Assembly (NCBI GenBank): GCA_030704425.1
Contig: JAPDHM010000001.1
Location: forward strand, 682,001 to 746,000
Source: Rhodobacteraceae bacterium IMCC1909
GTDB taxonomy: Bacteria; Pseudomonadota; Alphaproteobacteria; Rhodobacterales; Rhodobacteraceae
Reading direction: 5' to 3'
Length of the DNA: 64,000 nucleotides
Shown here: piece after piece, positions 1-9,915 of the stretch
Layout of the letters: each line of letters begins with the position of its first letter
Position numbering within the stretch: the first letter of the stretch is position 1
Made by a program: the position numbers and the translations under genes
Notes under the pieces: generated by a model
The model's database searches: none
The model's input: only the letters and a program-made list of their open reading frames with translations
What the model was told of the DNA's origin: nothing

Positions 1-75
1 TTGAGGAATGAATTGGACCGTGAAGCTCTGACCTCAGTACTTAAAGCTCCTGTTCTTGGGACGATGGCACAGTAG
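1..75 (+). CDS. 3' end of an upstream gene (partial, unidentified)
   Basis: An open frame enters from the left edge and stops at TAG 73-75, giving a 24-residue tail that ends VLGTMAQ. Nothing in so short a piece identifies the product. It could also be a chance open frame, because a 24-codon run without a stop is not rare. The sequence to the left of the window would decide. Confidence 0.25.
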   Translation: MRNELDREALTSVLKAPVLGTMAQ

Positions 76-419
76 TTCGCAGGGTTAATAAAGTTTTGAT
101 AAGCCACAATAGGTGAGAGGGGGGGAGAAAAACAGCCGCCTTTTTGTAGTGATATGTCCTGCTCTCGCATTTTTTCTGGAAGTTTTCTTCGTAATTTTAA
201 TTATTTGGAATCAGCTTCCGAGGCGTTGCTGTGTGTTGTCTAAATCTTGGAGCACAATATTAACAAATATCCACTTGTGGCCAATGGCCCTAAATTGACC
301 TTGGAAGTCGGTACAGCGAATAGCAGAACAGGGCCTATGGTTGACGCTAACATTTACGGCATGCATTGAGACAAAATTGGATGTCCAATTAGTTTCTTTT
401 TACGTCGTCAAACATTAGT
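76..419. other. stretch without a supported gene
   Basis: I see no convincing coding frame here. A 61-residue frame exists on the plus strand (113-298) but it has no recognisable domain and does not fit any neighbour. No IS6 piece like those elsewhere in the window is recognisable. Confidence 0.4.
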
Positions 420-1850
420 TTAAACACTTTCTCGAGGCGTAATAGGCAGCTGTGTCGATATGCCAACAGCCTGTTCAAAGCGCTTTGCTGAGCGCAATAG
501 GGCGGCTTCTCCCCTCGGTTTACCCATGATTTGAATGCCAACTGGCAAGCCTTCAGATGTAAATCCGCAGGGCACGCTGATTGTTGGGCAGGCTGTCATT
601 GTCAGCGCAAAGGTGATCGAGAACCAGTCGATATAGGTCTCGCAGGGCTTGCCATCGATTTCTGTTACGTAGCGCTGATCGACTGGAAATGGGGCGATGG
701 ATGCAGCGGGGCAAATCAGCAAATCATGTGTCTCAAAGAAAGCTATGACCCTCTTGTACAGCTCTATCCTAGCCCGCTCTGCGTCAAATATTTGGGATGG
801 GGTAATATTCAAGCCGCGTTCGATATTACCAATGATTTCTGGTGCAATCTGTTCGCGATGCTTCGTTAAAATCGGCTCCATCATGGTTGCAAATAAAACG
901 GCTCGTAGGGTTTGGAATGCCTCAAGCACACCAGTGAAATCGGGAATGTCGTCTGTTACGTCTGCCCCGAGATCGGCAAAAATCGTAGCTGCACCACAGC
1001 AGACTTTTGCGATTTCCCTCTCCATCGAAACAATGGAGAGATCAGGGCTGAACGCGACCCGCTTTGGCATGCCCGTTCCCTGTAACGCTTCCACGAAGGA
1101 TGGCCCGGCATGATCAAAAGACAAAGGGTCATCAATCTGCTGGCCCACGCCCGCATCCAGCATAAGCGCTAGGTCGTCAACATTGCGCGCCATTGGCCCT
1201 TCTACCCAAAGGGTATCCATAGCCGGCAAGCGCGTGCCGCGTGGCACACGGCCCGGACCGGGACGCAAGCCGACAATTCCATTAAATGCAGCCGGTGTAC
1301 GCAAACTGCCGCCCAAGTCATTACCTGTGGCGAGCCATACCGATCCACTGGCTAGCGCTGCGCTCGATCCGCCAGAGGAGCCCCCCGCGCTTTTGCGCAT
1401 ATCCCAAGGATTGCGGGTTAGGCCGTTAAGGGGATTAAAAGTGTGACCGCCCGCCCACTCTGGAACATTGGATTTGGCCACGGCAATTGCCCCGTTGCGT
1501 TCCAACTGTCGGACTGTGGCGTCAGACTGTTGAGCGACATTTTCAGCAAATATGGGGGAGCCATACGTTGTTACAGCACCGCAGAGATCGTTATAGTCTT
1601 TTACAGCGATAGGTAAGCCACAGAGTGACTTAGGGTTCGCCGAATGCGCTTCTAAGTCTAGGGATTTTGCTTGATCGCGGGCTTGCTCAAAACAATGAAT
1701 GGGCAAAGCGTTAACCTTAGTATCAACAGCCTCAATGCGCTGGATGGATGCCTCAACCAAATCCAGGGGCGACACCGCTTTTGAACGAAGACGAGCAACA
1801 GCTTCGGTTGCTGTTAGTCTGAAAAGTTCATTGCTTGCATCGCTCATCAT
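420..1850 (-). CDS. amidase (amidase signature family)
   Basis: The 476-residue protein is a full-length member of the amidase signature family, which hydrolyses carboxamides in the cytoplasm. The signature core is present: Lys84 in AVKDYND, the Gly/Ser stretch GGSSGGSS with cis-Ser159, and the nucleophile Ser182 in DLGGSLRTP, which together form the Ser-cisSer-Lys triad. The start at 1850 is the first of two adjacent ATG codons, preceded by an AGGA box. The C-terminal GLPVGIQIMG segment is also typical. The natural substrate cannot be told from sequence; glutaminyl-tRNA amidotransferase GatA is unlikely because no gatB or gatC partner is nearby and the gene stands alone, flanked downstream by empty sequence and upstream by IS debris. 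Confidence 0.9.
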   Translation of the reverse strand: MMSDASNELFRLTATEAVARLRSKAVSPLDLVEASIQRIEAVDTKVNALPIHCFEQARDQAKSLDLEAHSANPKSLCGLPIAVKDYNDLCGAVTTYGSPIFAENVAQQSDATVRQLERNGAIAVAKSNVPEWAGGHTFNPLNGLTRNPWDMRKSAGGSSGGSSAALASGSVWLATGNDLGGSLRTPAAFNGIVGLRPGPGRVPRGTRLPAMDTLWVEGPMARNVDDLALMLDAGVGQQIDDPLSFDHAGPSFVEALQGTGMPKRVAFSPDLSIVSMEREIAKVCCGAATIFADLGADVTDDIPDFTGVLEAFQTLRAVLFATMMEPILTKHREQIAPEIIGNIERGLNITPSQIFDAERARIELYKRVIAFFETHDLLICPAASIAPFPVDQRYVTEIDGKPCETYIDWFSITFALTMTACPTISVPCGFTSEGLPVGIQIMGKPRGEAALLRSAKRFEQAVGISTQLPITPRESV

Positions 1851-1971
1851 TAAGTCCTGACTACGTTTTATTTCAATTTATAAATTGTGCGCTCTGAAAC
1901 AGTTTACTGATAGATATCGTGGCTGACTACTGCATTATTATTGATCGACTTTGAATGGAACGGCAGAGAAA

Positions 1972-2142
1972 ACTAACTTGAGCCGTGCAGGGCGGTTTCG
2001 TAGGCTTGCCGTATGACAAAACACTCCCGATTCAGGTACTTTAAAACGAGCCCTGAGATCATCCGTCTGGCTGTGATGCGTTACGTTCGGTTTCCGCTTT
2101 CATTCCGTAATGTGGAAGATCTTTTGTACGAACGAGGTATTG
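1972..2142 (+). mobile_element. IS6-family 5' fragment, tnp truncated at codon ~43
   Basis: The left part of an IS6-family element, with the transposase start ATG at 2013 (MTKHSRFRYF, then PEIIRLAVM and NVEDLLYERGI). The frame is identical in type to the fragments near 32.9, 26.3 and 57.0 kb. Homology stops abruptly after the bases GAGGTATTG (2142), and the following sequence is the end of a different mobile element. The outer boundary at 1972 is where similarity to the copy at 32,845 begins, so the terminal inverted repeat itself is already lost. Not functional. Confidence 0.8.
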
Positions 2143-2470
2143 GCTGGATGCCAAAGTAGAGCGGTGGAGCGAGTGGAGCAAATTCCATGTAACTTACGCA
2201 ACGCCACCGCGGTGTTAAACGCCGTTTCCCAATTACACCATAATATACGTTGTAAAACATAATGTTATATGTGCTGTTATTGTTTCGGTATAATCGCTCC
2301 AATCGCTCCCCTAGCTCCACCGCTCCCCCCTAATTGGGACGGAAAGCGCGTAACGGAGGCTTGCTCCACCGCTACGCTACCCTCTTTTTGCACCGTGGGG
2401 GCTATCGCGCCTCGCGCTGGACAAGCGCGAACTTCGTCATGCCCTTGTAGTCGCCGGCAAAGGGGGCATC
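2143..2470 (-). mobile_element. inverted, diverged copy of the end of a VirE/prim-pol element
   Basis: Read on the minus strand this segment parallels 56,610-56,914: the last codons of the VirE-type helicase gene (about 2460 to the stop at 2402-2404), then the GGTGGAGC-box region, then the junction into an IS6 fragment. Base-by-base comparison by eye gives clear but imperfect identity (the AT-rich middle has many substitutions), so it is a sister element, not a recent duplicate. Nothing else of that element is present: beyond about 2470 the sequence runs straight into the downstream flank of the sugar dehydrogenase gene. Confidence 0.75.
2150..2386. repeat. iteron-flanked AT-rich segment, candidate origin (sister copy)
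   Basis: GAGCGGTGGAGC and GAGTGGAGC stand side by side at about 2160-2180. The inverse boxes GCTCCAATCGCTCC and CTCCACCGCTCC follow at about 2296-2326, with a further TGCTCCACCGCT near 2370. The roughly 110 bp between the inverted clusters is AT-rich. The arrangement mirrors 56,697-56,894, where it lies directly downstream of the replication genes of a compact element. A role as replication origin is inferred from that position and from iteron-type origins in satellite elements such as P4; it is not shown by the sequence alone. Confidence 0.55.
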
Positions 2471-2479
2471 TGCCTCAAT

Positions 2480-3610
2480 TTATTCATTTGGCTTGGTGAA
2501 TTTTATCAACCTGCCAGATGAGCCATCCTCCAACACCCAAATAGCACCATCATGGCCCATTTCGACCTCTCTCACTCTTTTAGACCAACTGAAGCGTTCA
2601 GCTTCAAAAGGCTCTCCATTATTAAAGCCTATTCGGACTAGTGCCTTGCTTTTTAATCCACCAATAAATGCATTTCCATTCCATTCAGAAAATTCATCGC
2701 CTTCATAAAAAATTAGCCCTGATGGAGCCACCGTAGGCACCCAATAAAGTTTTGGGTCCATGAATTCTGGCCTTGTTTCATGCGCTGGAATTCTTGTTCC
2801 ACCGTAATGATTGCCTTCGGATACTATTGGCCATCCATAATTTTCACCGGCTAATATTAAATTAAGCTCATCTCCATGCCTTGGTCCCATTTCGTGCGCC
2901 CACAGTTGACCATCTTTGGCAAAAGCAATTCCAAGGGCATTTCTGTGACCGACTGTCCAAAAGGTTTTTGCGAGGTCACCTTTGTCCTGAAATGGGTTGT
3001 CCGTAGGTATGGTACCATCCTCGTTAAGACGGATAATTTTTCCTAGCGCCATGTCCCACTTTTGTGCGGGTGTTTGCTCTTGCCTGTCGCCAGATGTAAT
3101 GAACATCTTTCCTGCGTGTTGTGTGCCATCGAGGCCAAATGCAATTCTTTGGGAAAAATGCCCTTTCCCTGATTGAGCGGGTGTTTGCGTCCAAATGGTT
3201 TCAATATTTTTCAGCTGTGGTTTATCTAAGTTTTCTAATGTGCCTCGTATTACGGACGCATATCGTGTCCTCCCTGCATCGTCTGAATTGATGTAAGAAA
3301 CATAAACTAGTTTATTTTTTTTATAATTTGGATGAAGAACGACATCACCTAATCCTCCTTGACCACCTGCAAAAACGTTTGGAACACCAGACACCAAAGA
3401 CTGTGCACCACTAGTGTTTATGAGCCAAAGTTTTCCAGATTTTGTAGTTACCAGTAGGTTGTCGCTGTTTATGAAAGACATTGCCCAAGGACTGTTGAAT
3501 TGAGAAACAACTTTCCCTTCCAATCTGCCACCTGCGCTTCCAGTAACAACACTATTGGCCCAAGTATTTGAAGCAAAATTTATTAATAATATTAGTATAA
3601 CTGTACGCAT
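2480..3610 (-). CDS. PQQ-type aldose sugar dehydrogenase, periplasmic
   Basis: The 376-residue protein begins with a signal peptide (hydrophobic residues 3-16, cleavage likely after ASNTWA) and continues as a six-bladed beta-propeller of the soluble glucose/aldose dehydrogenase family (GSDH, YliI-like). The family hallmarks are SPWAMSF near the N-terminus, GGQGGLGDVVLHPNY, FSQRIAFGLDG, GHRNALGIAF and GPRHGDELN. Members oxidise aldoses in the periplasm with PQQ as cofactor and pass electrons to the respiratory chain. Length is normal for the family. No PQQ biosynthesis gene is visible in the window. The gene is isolated; just beyond its 3' end lies the element remnant ending at about 2470. Confidence 0.88.
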   Translation of the reverse strand: MRTVILILLINFASNTWANSVVTGSAGGRLEGKVVSQFNSPWAMSFINSDNLLVTTKSGKLWLINTSGAQSLVSGVPNVFAGGQGGLGDVVLHPNYKKNKLVYVSYINSDDAGRTRYASVIRGTLENLDKPQLKNIETIWTQTPAQSGKGHFSQRIAFGLDGTQHAGKMFITSGDRQEQTPAQKWDMALGKIIRLNEDGTIPTDNPFQDKGDLAKTFWTVGHRNALGIAFAKDGQLWAHEMGPRHGDELNLILAGENYGWPIVSEGNHYGGTRIPAHETRPEFMDPKLYWVPTVAPSGLIFYEGDEFSEWNGNAFIGGLKSKALVRIGFNNGEPFEAERFSWSKRVREVEMGHDGAIWVLEDGSSGRLIKFTKPNE

Positions 3611-3816
3611 CTAATACCTATCCCACACATTGTACTTCTTCCAAACCTTACAGGAAGAGTTGTTTATCATGTATCGCCCAAAGTCTGCACCGTTGATTTC
3701 ACAGTATCCGACTAGTCGGCTATAGGTTTTAGCCCCTTTAAGCTCACAGGTCGCTCATAAGCCCTGACACGGCTTTGTCAAAGTAAAGTCACTTATTTTT
3801 GAAGCGAGGAAAGAAG

Positions 3817-4713
3817 TCAGTGTTGATTTTTCTTACTCCATTCCCGCAAAACCACATAAACTCCAGTTGCAAAAATTATTGCTGAACCAAACCAAGTCCA
3901 TTGATCAGGAAACTGACCAAAGACTATCCAGCCGTAGGTGGTACCCCAAATTAATAATGTATAATGGATCGGTGCTAGAACTACAGTTTGCGTTAATTCG
4001 AGGGCTTTAATAACCAATATTTCAGCTGAGGCTGCTAGTATAGCCAAAGCTGCAATCAATAAAAATTCTTTGTTTCCAACTGGTGTGCGCCACACAAGCG
4101 GAAGTGGAGTAGATAGTAGAAAGCTCGCTGTCAGCCCTGTATACGCAACTGTTGTCATTGTGAGATCGGAACTGCTCAAAATTCGCGATACTATTTGGCG
4201 AAATGCATAAGCAAGCGCTGCGATCACAACCAAAAGTACTGCTGGTTGAAATGAACTAAAACCAGGTCGGATAATTATCAAACACGCAATAAAGCCGATG
4301 GCGATTGCTGTCCATCTTCGAACACCTACGCTTTCTTTCAGAACTAGTGCACCCAAAATTGTAACAAAAAAGGGTGCTACAAAGCTTACTGCCACTGCAT
4401 CAGCAATAGGCACCACTGATATTGCAAATATAAACATTAGGGCAGAAGCTGCTGCTAAACAGCCTCGCAAAACCTGTAGATAAAAGTGATCGGTCTTTAG
4501 TATGACTGTGCCTTTAATTACTAACAAAATTACAATTCCCATAAACAAGCCTAATTGCCTTGACCATGCTACTTGGAGAGGATGAAAACTTTCAGTAAGA
4601 ACTTTTGCCATGGTATCCACAGCAGCAAACAAGAACATGCCTGCGGCAAAATACAAAATCCCGATAAAGCTTTTTTGGGGGAATTTTCTAATTTTTGGAG
4701 TGAATGTTGGCAT
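3817..4713 (-). CDS. DMT-superfamily transporter (EamA type)
   Basis: The 298-residue protein is a ten-helix membrane protein built from two EamA repeats, the usual size for the drug/metabolite transporter family. The first repeat starts at about residue 15 (FIGILYFAAGMFLFAAVD) and the second at about residue 155. The charged C-terminal tail ends LREWSKKNQH. The substrate is unknown; many such proteins in marine alphaproteobacteria export amino acids or metabolites. It is transcribed alone, with no partner gene on either side. Confidence 0.85.
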   Translation of the reverse strand: MPTFTPKIRKFPQKSFIGILYFAAGMFLFAAVDTMAKVLTESFHPLQVAWSRQLGLFMGIVILLVIKGTVILKTDHFYLQVLRGCLAAASALMFIFAISVVPIADAVAVSFVAPFFVTILGALVLKESVGVRRWTAIAIGFIACLIIIRPGFSSFQPAVLLVVIAALAYAFRQIVSRILSSSDLTMTTVAYTGLTASFLLSTPLPLVWRTPVGNKEFLLIAALAILAASAEILVIKALELTQTVVLAPIHYTLLIWGTTYGWIVFGQFPDQWTWFGSAIIFATGVYVVLREWSKKNQH

Positions 4714-5520
4714 TATCTACTGTCCTGTCATGCAGTGTAAGCTGATTAACTTGCTACGACTATGGAAACCTTTTCCGGGTTTGATTTGCGTTCGGTGAAT
4801 TCTAAATTGCAACCATCGATGCCAATATCATTGGCACAAGCAAGGTGGCAAAAAAGAAAACTATGTTTAGATGGAATTAGGCAAGTTCCAAGCTGCGAGT
4901 CCACGTATGTCCTCTAATATTTATTTAAGTCAATAAATTAATGGTAATATTTCCTTATACCCATCTACCTATCCATCAAAGGTAAATGTGATTACTGAGA
5001 TTTAGTCTCAAGGTAGTTTCTAGCCCATAGGGGTAGGTACCGAGGGGGGTGGCGACCCACCCGCAGCCTATAGGGGTTCCGTTCATAGTGATCCCAAAAA
5101 TTATAAAATTGTAAAAATTTGCCGTATCAAGCTAAACTGTGCCGCTGCTCTCGCCGAGTGGCGTCAATTATTGAGCGCATGGATTTGGGTTATGCCAGTA
5201 ATCTGATGCGAGTTCGTGTTGGTTTGACAGCACCGGCTAAACAGAACTTCCAGTTTCCAGGGCTCAGTTAAAGTCTCTTTTTATGTTTGGATCGACTTGT
5301 TTCCCTATTGAAAAATGACACATGCTATGGGGCTGGATAAAGTGACAAAAGAATTTAACCAGCCTTTTTCGAATTTTCTCAATGAGATATGTCTGAATCG
5401 CTGCCTATACGTTCTGGAAGCTTTGGTCGTGTCGAACTACTTGACATGGACAAAATTTTGTCCGTCATGCGCACCTAAAAAAGATTACACAGCGCAGAAT
5501 GACTTTGCTATATTAATCTA
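4714..5520. other. 800-bp gene-poor gap with IS6 debris
   Basis: This gap holds no gene I can support. It contains a short GC-rich hairpin (GGGTGG / CCACCC around 5047-5062), repeated CCxATAGGGG words near 5024 and 5070, and an IS6 3'-end fragment (separate entry). A 68-residue frame at 5315-5521 stops on the A of the next gene's start codon but has no family resemblance and no ribosome binding site, so I leave it out. Confidence 0.5.
5127..5236 (+). mobile_element. IS6-family 3'-end fragment
   Basis: This is the transposase C-terminus (the equivalents of KLNRAAALSEWRQLLS, here mutated) and the right end, finishing with the GTTTGACAGCACC variant of the terminal repeat. It is one of several detached right ends in the window and encodes nothing functional. 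Confidence 0.65.
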
Positions 5521-6489
5521 ATGAGATACTTGAGCTCAAAATTGATGTTAGTGTTTGCGGCGCTGATATTAGGTGTGAATGTGGGTTTTGCTCAATCAGC
5601 ATGCCCATCGAACGGTAATTTTCATAATTGTTTTGGTACATTCATCTGGCATTATGGTGATAAATACGTTGGTGATTGGAAAGATGGCAAAAGAGCCGGA
5701 CAAGGCACCTATACTTATGCAAACGGTGACGAATATGTAGGAAAATGGGAAGATGGTAAAAAGAACGGATACGGCAGTTACACGTTTGTTGATGGTAGCA
5801 AATATTCCGGTGAGTGGGCTGACGGCGAAAAGAGCGGCAGGGGCGCTTTTACGTCCGCCATGGGTAACAAATATGTAGGCTATTGGAAAGGCGGTAAGAA
5901 AAATGGACACGGCAAACTAACTTTAGCCAACGGTGACACATACGTCGGTAATTGGAAAAACGGCAAAATGAATGGTCAAGGCACTTTCATCTGGCATAAT
6001 GGCGACGGATACATTGGTGATTGGAAAGACAGTAAAAAGAATGGGCATGGCACATTAACTTTAGCCAATAGCGACAAATACGTCGGCGATTGGAAGAGTG
6101 GCATGAGGAACGGACAAGGCACATATACTTTTGCTGATGGGGATAAATACGTCGGCCAATGGAAAGACAACAAAAGGAACGGTCAAGGCACTTTCACTGG
6201 GTATGATGGCTCAAAAATTGTTGGCGAGTGGAAGAATGACAAATTCCTTTATGGTGATAAAATCGCCCCACCGCTCTTGATAGCTTTCATTAACCTATCT
6301 GAAAAGGATCGCAAAAAAGTCCAGTCAGTCTTATTGGACTTGGGCTTTTATAATTCATTAATCGATGGAATGTATGGCAAATGGACGTCCGACGCTCTGA
6401 CTGCTTACTACGAAAAAAATTCAGGCATTGATGATGTTAAAAATACTGAAAACGCAATAAGGCTTCTTTCAGATTTATTGAAAATTTAA
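5521..6489 (+). CDS. secreted MORN-repeat protein with a peptidoglycan-binding-like tail
   Basis: The 322-residue protein has a signal peptide (about residues 1-24, ending GFAQS). Eight consecutive 23-residue MORN repeats follow (pattern GDKYVGDWKDGKxNGxGTxT), with a ninth partial one ending EWKNDKF at about residue 243. The last 70 residues (VQSVLLDLGFYNSLIDGMYG) resemble a peptidoglycan_binding_1 fold. MORN repeats form elongated beta-sheets used in protein or lipid contacts, so a structural or binding role at the cell envelope is likely; no enzymatic motif is visible. The near-identical repeats make this stretch internally repetitive at DNA level. A small cytochrome gene follows after 67 bp in the same direction. 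Confidence 0.85.
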   Translation: MRYLSSKLMLVFAALILGVNVGFAQSACPSNGNFHNCFGTFIWHYGDKYVGDWKDGKRAGQGTYTYANGDEYVGKWEDGKKNGYGSYTFVDGSKYSGEWADGEKSGRGAFTSAMGNKYVGYWKGGKKNGHGKLTLANGDTYVGNWKNGKMNGQGTFIWHNGDGYIGDWKDSKKNGHGTLTLANSDKYVGDWKSGMRNGQGTYTFADGDKYVGQWKDNKRNGQGTFTGYDGSKIVGEWKNDKFLYGDKIAPPLLIAFINLSEKDRKKVQSVLLDLGFYNSLIDGMYGKWTSDALTAYYEKNSGIDDVKNTENAIRLLSDLLKI

Positions 6490-6556
6490 TTAATATGTAT
6501 AACGTTTGATCAGGGAGATACACATTGCTTGCAGGCGTTGTTGGAGTGTATTGGCA

Positions 6557-6988
6557 ATGGTTATAATTGTAGTAACGGCGACTGGCGCGATTTTTTTCAT
6601 CAAAGGAACAACAACCGCCAGCAGTGATGAAAGAACTGCTATTGTTTTGAATGCAGCAGAACGGGCTTACGTCCTCAAAGAGATGCGGGGGTTGTTAGAG
6701 GCGATTGAGGCGATCACTCTGGGAATTTCACAGGATGATATGAAAGCAGTGTCGCTGGCTTCTCGAGAGGTTGGAATGGGCGCTACCCGCAGTGGCAATG
6801 AACCAATGACGTTGATTGTTAAGCTGCCACTAGAATTTAAGACCCTAGGTATGTCTGTCCACAGAAGTTTTGACGAGTTAGCACTGGAGGCGGATACTAT
6901 GAGAGATGGGAGTATTATTTTAGGCAAGCTTGGCGCAATTTTGAACACATGCATCACTTGTCACGCAAGTTACAAATTCGTTGATTAA
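6557..6988 (+). CDS. small membrane-anchored single-haem c-type cytochrome
   Basis: The protein has one N-terminal hydrophobic segment (MVIIVVTATGAIFFIKG) followed by a helical periplasmic domain and a single haem-binding CITCH motif ten residues from the C-terminus (CITCHASYKFVD). That placement is typical of the cytochrome c' type four-helix fold. I chose the ATG at 6557, with GGAG at 6543, over the upstream TTG at 6506, which has no ribosome binding site; an ATT at 6524 behind AGGGAG is a further possibility. It follows the MORN gene and may be cotranscribed. The partner is unknown. Confidence 0.7.
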   Translation: MVIIVVTATGAIFFIKGTTTASSDERTAIVLNAAERAYVLKEMRGLLEAIEAITLGISQDDMKAVSLASREVGMGATRSGNEPMTLIVKLPLEFKTLGMSVHRSFDELALEADTMRDGSIILGKLGAILNTCITCHASYKFVD

Positions 6989-7027
6989 CCCGCAACACAG
7001 TTCACCATTCTTGGCCGTTATGGTGCG

Positions 7028-7200
7028 CTCAAGGCGCTACACAAGCTGGGTGTGGGTGGAGGTACGCAACCGTTACTCCCGCACTCAATTTTAAGCTGAA
7101 CCGCGCCGCTGCTTTCGCTGAGTGGCGTTAATTATTGAGAGTGTAGACTTGGGTTGTGCTAGAGGTGTATTGCATGCGCTGATTGGTTTGAAAGCACCTT
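7028..7200 (+). mobile_element. IS6-derived miniature/3' fragment
   Basis: The right end of the IS6 family is present (CAATTTTAAGCTGAACCGC, then GAGTGGCGTTAATTATTGAG). It is joined on its left to a module beginning AAGGCGCTACACAAGCTGGG that recurs at 36.7, 40.0, 43.2 and 45.4 kb. The transposase centre is missing. It lies between the cytochrome and the peptidase operon. Confidence 0.6.
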
Positions 7201-7364
7201 TTGACAATTCTAGGCGTAATGTTCATGCTGCCCTGTACGTCGCTCTTCGGACTTGCGAAGTTAATTGAGGCGTTTGTAAACTTTCCTGCAAGAGGTCGTT
7301 TTCTTGCCTGCATGCCTGATTATTCAAGCTAACCTCTTGGGGAACCATTTTGTGAGACAAACTT

Positions 7365-8513
<1,149 letters not shown>

Positions 8514-8515
8514 TT

Positions 8516-9661
8516 ATGTTTGAAACCCGTATGAACATTTTTCGCGCCGAAATGGGCGAAAAAGGCCTCGACGTCGCTCTTATTACCGATGATGACAATG
8601 TATATTACCTCACAGGCTACTACGACTACTTGCACATGGAATTTGGCCGTCCGACCATACTTATAGTGTTACGCGACGGTCCTAGCCTATTGATCACGCC
8701 TACAATTGACCTCAACACGGCTCAATCTGCGGCGCGCGTGGACAAGATTGCGGCGTGGAACGATGGTATGGGGGCGGAATGGCGCGCTGAAATACCTGCT
8801 GCGGTAAAAGGGGCGGCGCTTATTGGGATAGAGCCAGATCACATGCCGGCTCTTGTACGCAGATATGTTGATGGACTGGTTAGTGCAAGACATCTCATTT
8901 CGATCACACCTATCCTATCTGAGATGCGTATGATCAAATCGACGCAAGAGCTACAGCTTGCCCGCCATGCGGGTCTGGTCGCAAACGCCATGATGGACGC
9001 CGGCCGCGCTGCCATTGGGGATCGTGTGCCTGAATACGAAATAGCAATTGCAACGTCGGAAGCAGGCACGCGCAAAGCGGCAGAACTTTTAACCACGCAT
9101 TATGGCGACGTCGATATGTCGCCGAATACGCATTTCCTGCAAATTATGGCATCCGGCGAGACGATTACTAAAACTCACCACCGTGCCACAACACGTGTTA
9201 TGCGTCGTGGCGAGCCAGTGTTTCTCTGCTTTTGTGGCATGACGAATTTTCACCGGTTCAAGTTAGGTTTTGACCGAACGTTCTGGATCGGTGAGATGAT
9301 GGATACGTCTCAAGCTGCTGTTTACGAAGTCGCATTGGCCAGCCAGCAAGCCGCGCTTGATGCGTTACGCCCCGGTGTTACGGCTGAAAGCGTTCACGCA
9401 GCTTACGCAGAAGTTATTCAAAGTGCAGGGTACGCGTATCCGTTCCGTTGCGGCCGTGCAACAGGTTTCAGTTTTCTGGAGGCCCCACAATTGGTCACGG
9501 GAGATACAACAATCCTTCAGCCAGGTATGGTTCTGGCAGTGGATGGATCTGTAGCAGTTGATGAATTTCGCGCCCAAATTGGTGATAGCTTTATCATCAC
9601 TCAAGACGGTTATGAGCCAGTTACCGAACACCCGAAGACTATTGACCAACTCATCGTATAA
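8516..9661 (+). CDS. M24-family (creatinase/aminopeptidase P fold) hydrolase lacking metal ligands
   Basis: The 381-residue protein has the creatinase N-terminal domain (about 1-125) and the pita-bread C-terminal domain. By eye, all five metal ligands of aminopeptidase P are replaced. The first Asp position reads FLCFCG, the second falls in KLGFDRTFW, the His position reads CGRATGF, the first Glu position reads LAVDGS and the second reads RAQIGDSF. This matches metal-independent creatinase-like members, which keep an active-site His (here probably in THHRATTR). It therefore more likely cleaves a C-N bond in a small guanidino or amide compound than a Xaa-Pro peptide. It starts two bases after the M20 gene and is certainly cotranscribed with it. 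Confidence 0.82.
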   Translation: MFETRMNIFRAEMGEKGLDVALITDDDNVYYLTGYYDYLHMEFGRPTILIVLRDGPSLLITPTIDLNTAQSAARVDKIAAWNDGMGAEWRAEIPAAVKGAALIGIEPDHMPALVRRYVDGLVSARHLISITPILSEMRMIKSTQELQLARHAGLVANAMMDAGRAAIGDRVPEYEIAIATSEAGTRKAAELLTTHYGDVDMSPNTHFLQIMASGETITKTHHRATTRVMRRGEPVFLCFCGMTNFHRFKLGFDRTFWIGEMMDTSQAAVYEVALASQQAALDALRPGVTAESVHAAYAEVIQSAGYAYPFRCGRATGFSFLEAPQLVTGDTTILQPGMVLAVDGSVAVDEFRAQIGDSFIITQDGYEPVTEHPKTIDQLIV

Positions 9662-9707
9662 TCTGAGCGCTATCAAAGTAAACTTGCTTGAAGCAGGCAA
9701 AGTGGGT

Positions 9708-9847
9708 TTGTGACGTGCGTGAAAGACAAAACACTCGCCATTCACCTCAACCGAAGCGCCGCTCTTACTGAGTGGCGCCAACTATTGAGCGCATAGATTC
9801 AGGCTACACCAGCAATCCGATGCGAGTTCTCATTCGTCTGACAGCTG
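9708..9847 (+). mobile_element. IS6-family fragment with both ends fused (internal part lost)
   Basis: A scrap of the left end (GACAAAACACTCGCCATTCA, the tnp start region with its ATG lost) is joined almost directly to the tnp C-terminus (CTTACTGAGTGGCGCCAAC) and the right end with its CTCATTCGTCTGACAG terminus. It is a minimal internal-deletion derivative that cannot encode transposase. Confidence 0.65.
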
Positions 9848-9915
9848 CCATAATCAGTATTGATAACCTCCAACCCAGGCATCCTCATCTTGCGCCTTGA
9901 AACCTCAGGGACCGA

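Noticed and set aside
5315-5521. 68-codon frame just before the MORN gene
   Set aside because: No ribosome binding site, no family resemblance, and the overlap with the next start is probably accidental.
5640-6240. Regular repeats that could suggest a CRISPR array
   Set aside because: They are the in-frame 69-bp units of MORN repeats inside a signal-peptide protein; there are no unique spacers and no cas genes.
6506-6556. Upstream TTG (6506) or ATT (6524) start for the cytochrome gene
   Set aside because: TTG has no ribosome binding site and would add Cys- and Arg-rich residues before the membrane helix; ATT has AGGGAG but the ATG at 6557 has GGAG and gives a clean membrane anchor.
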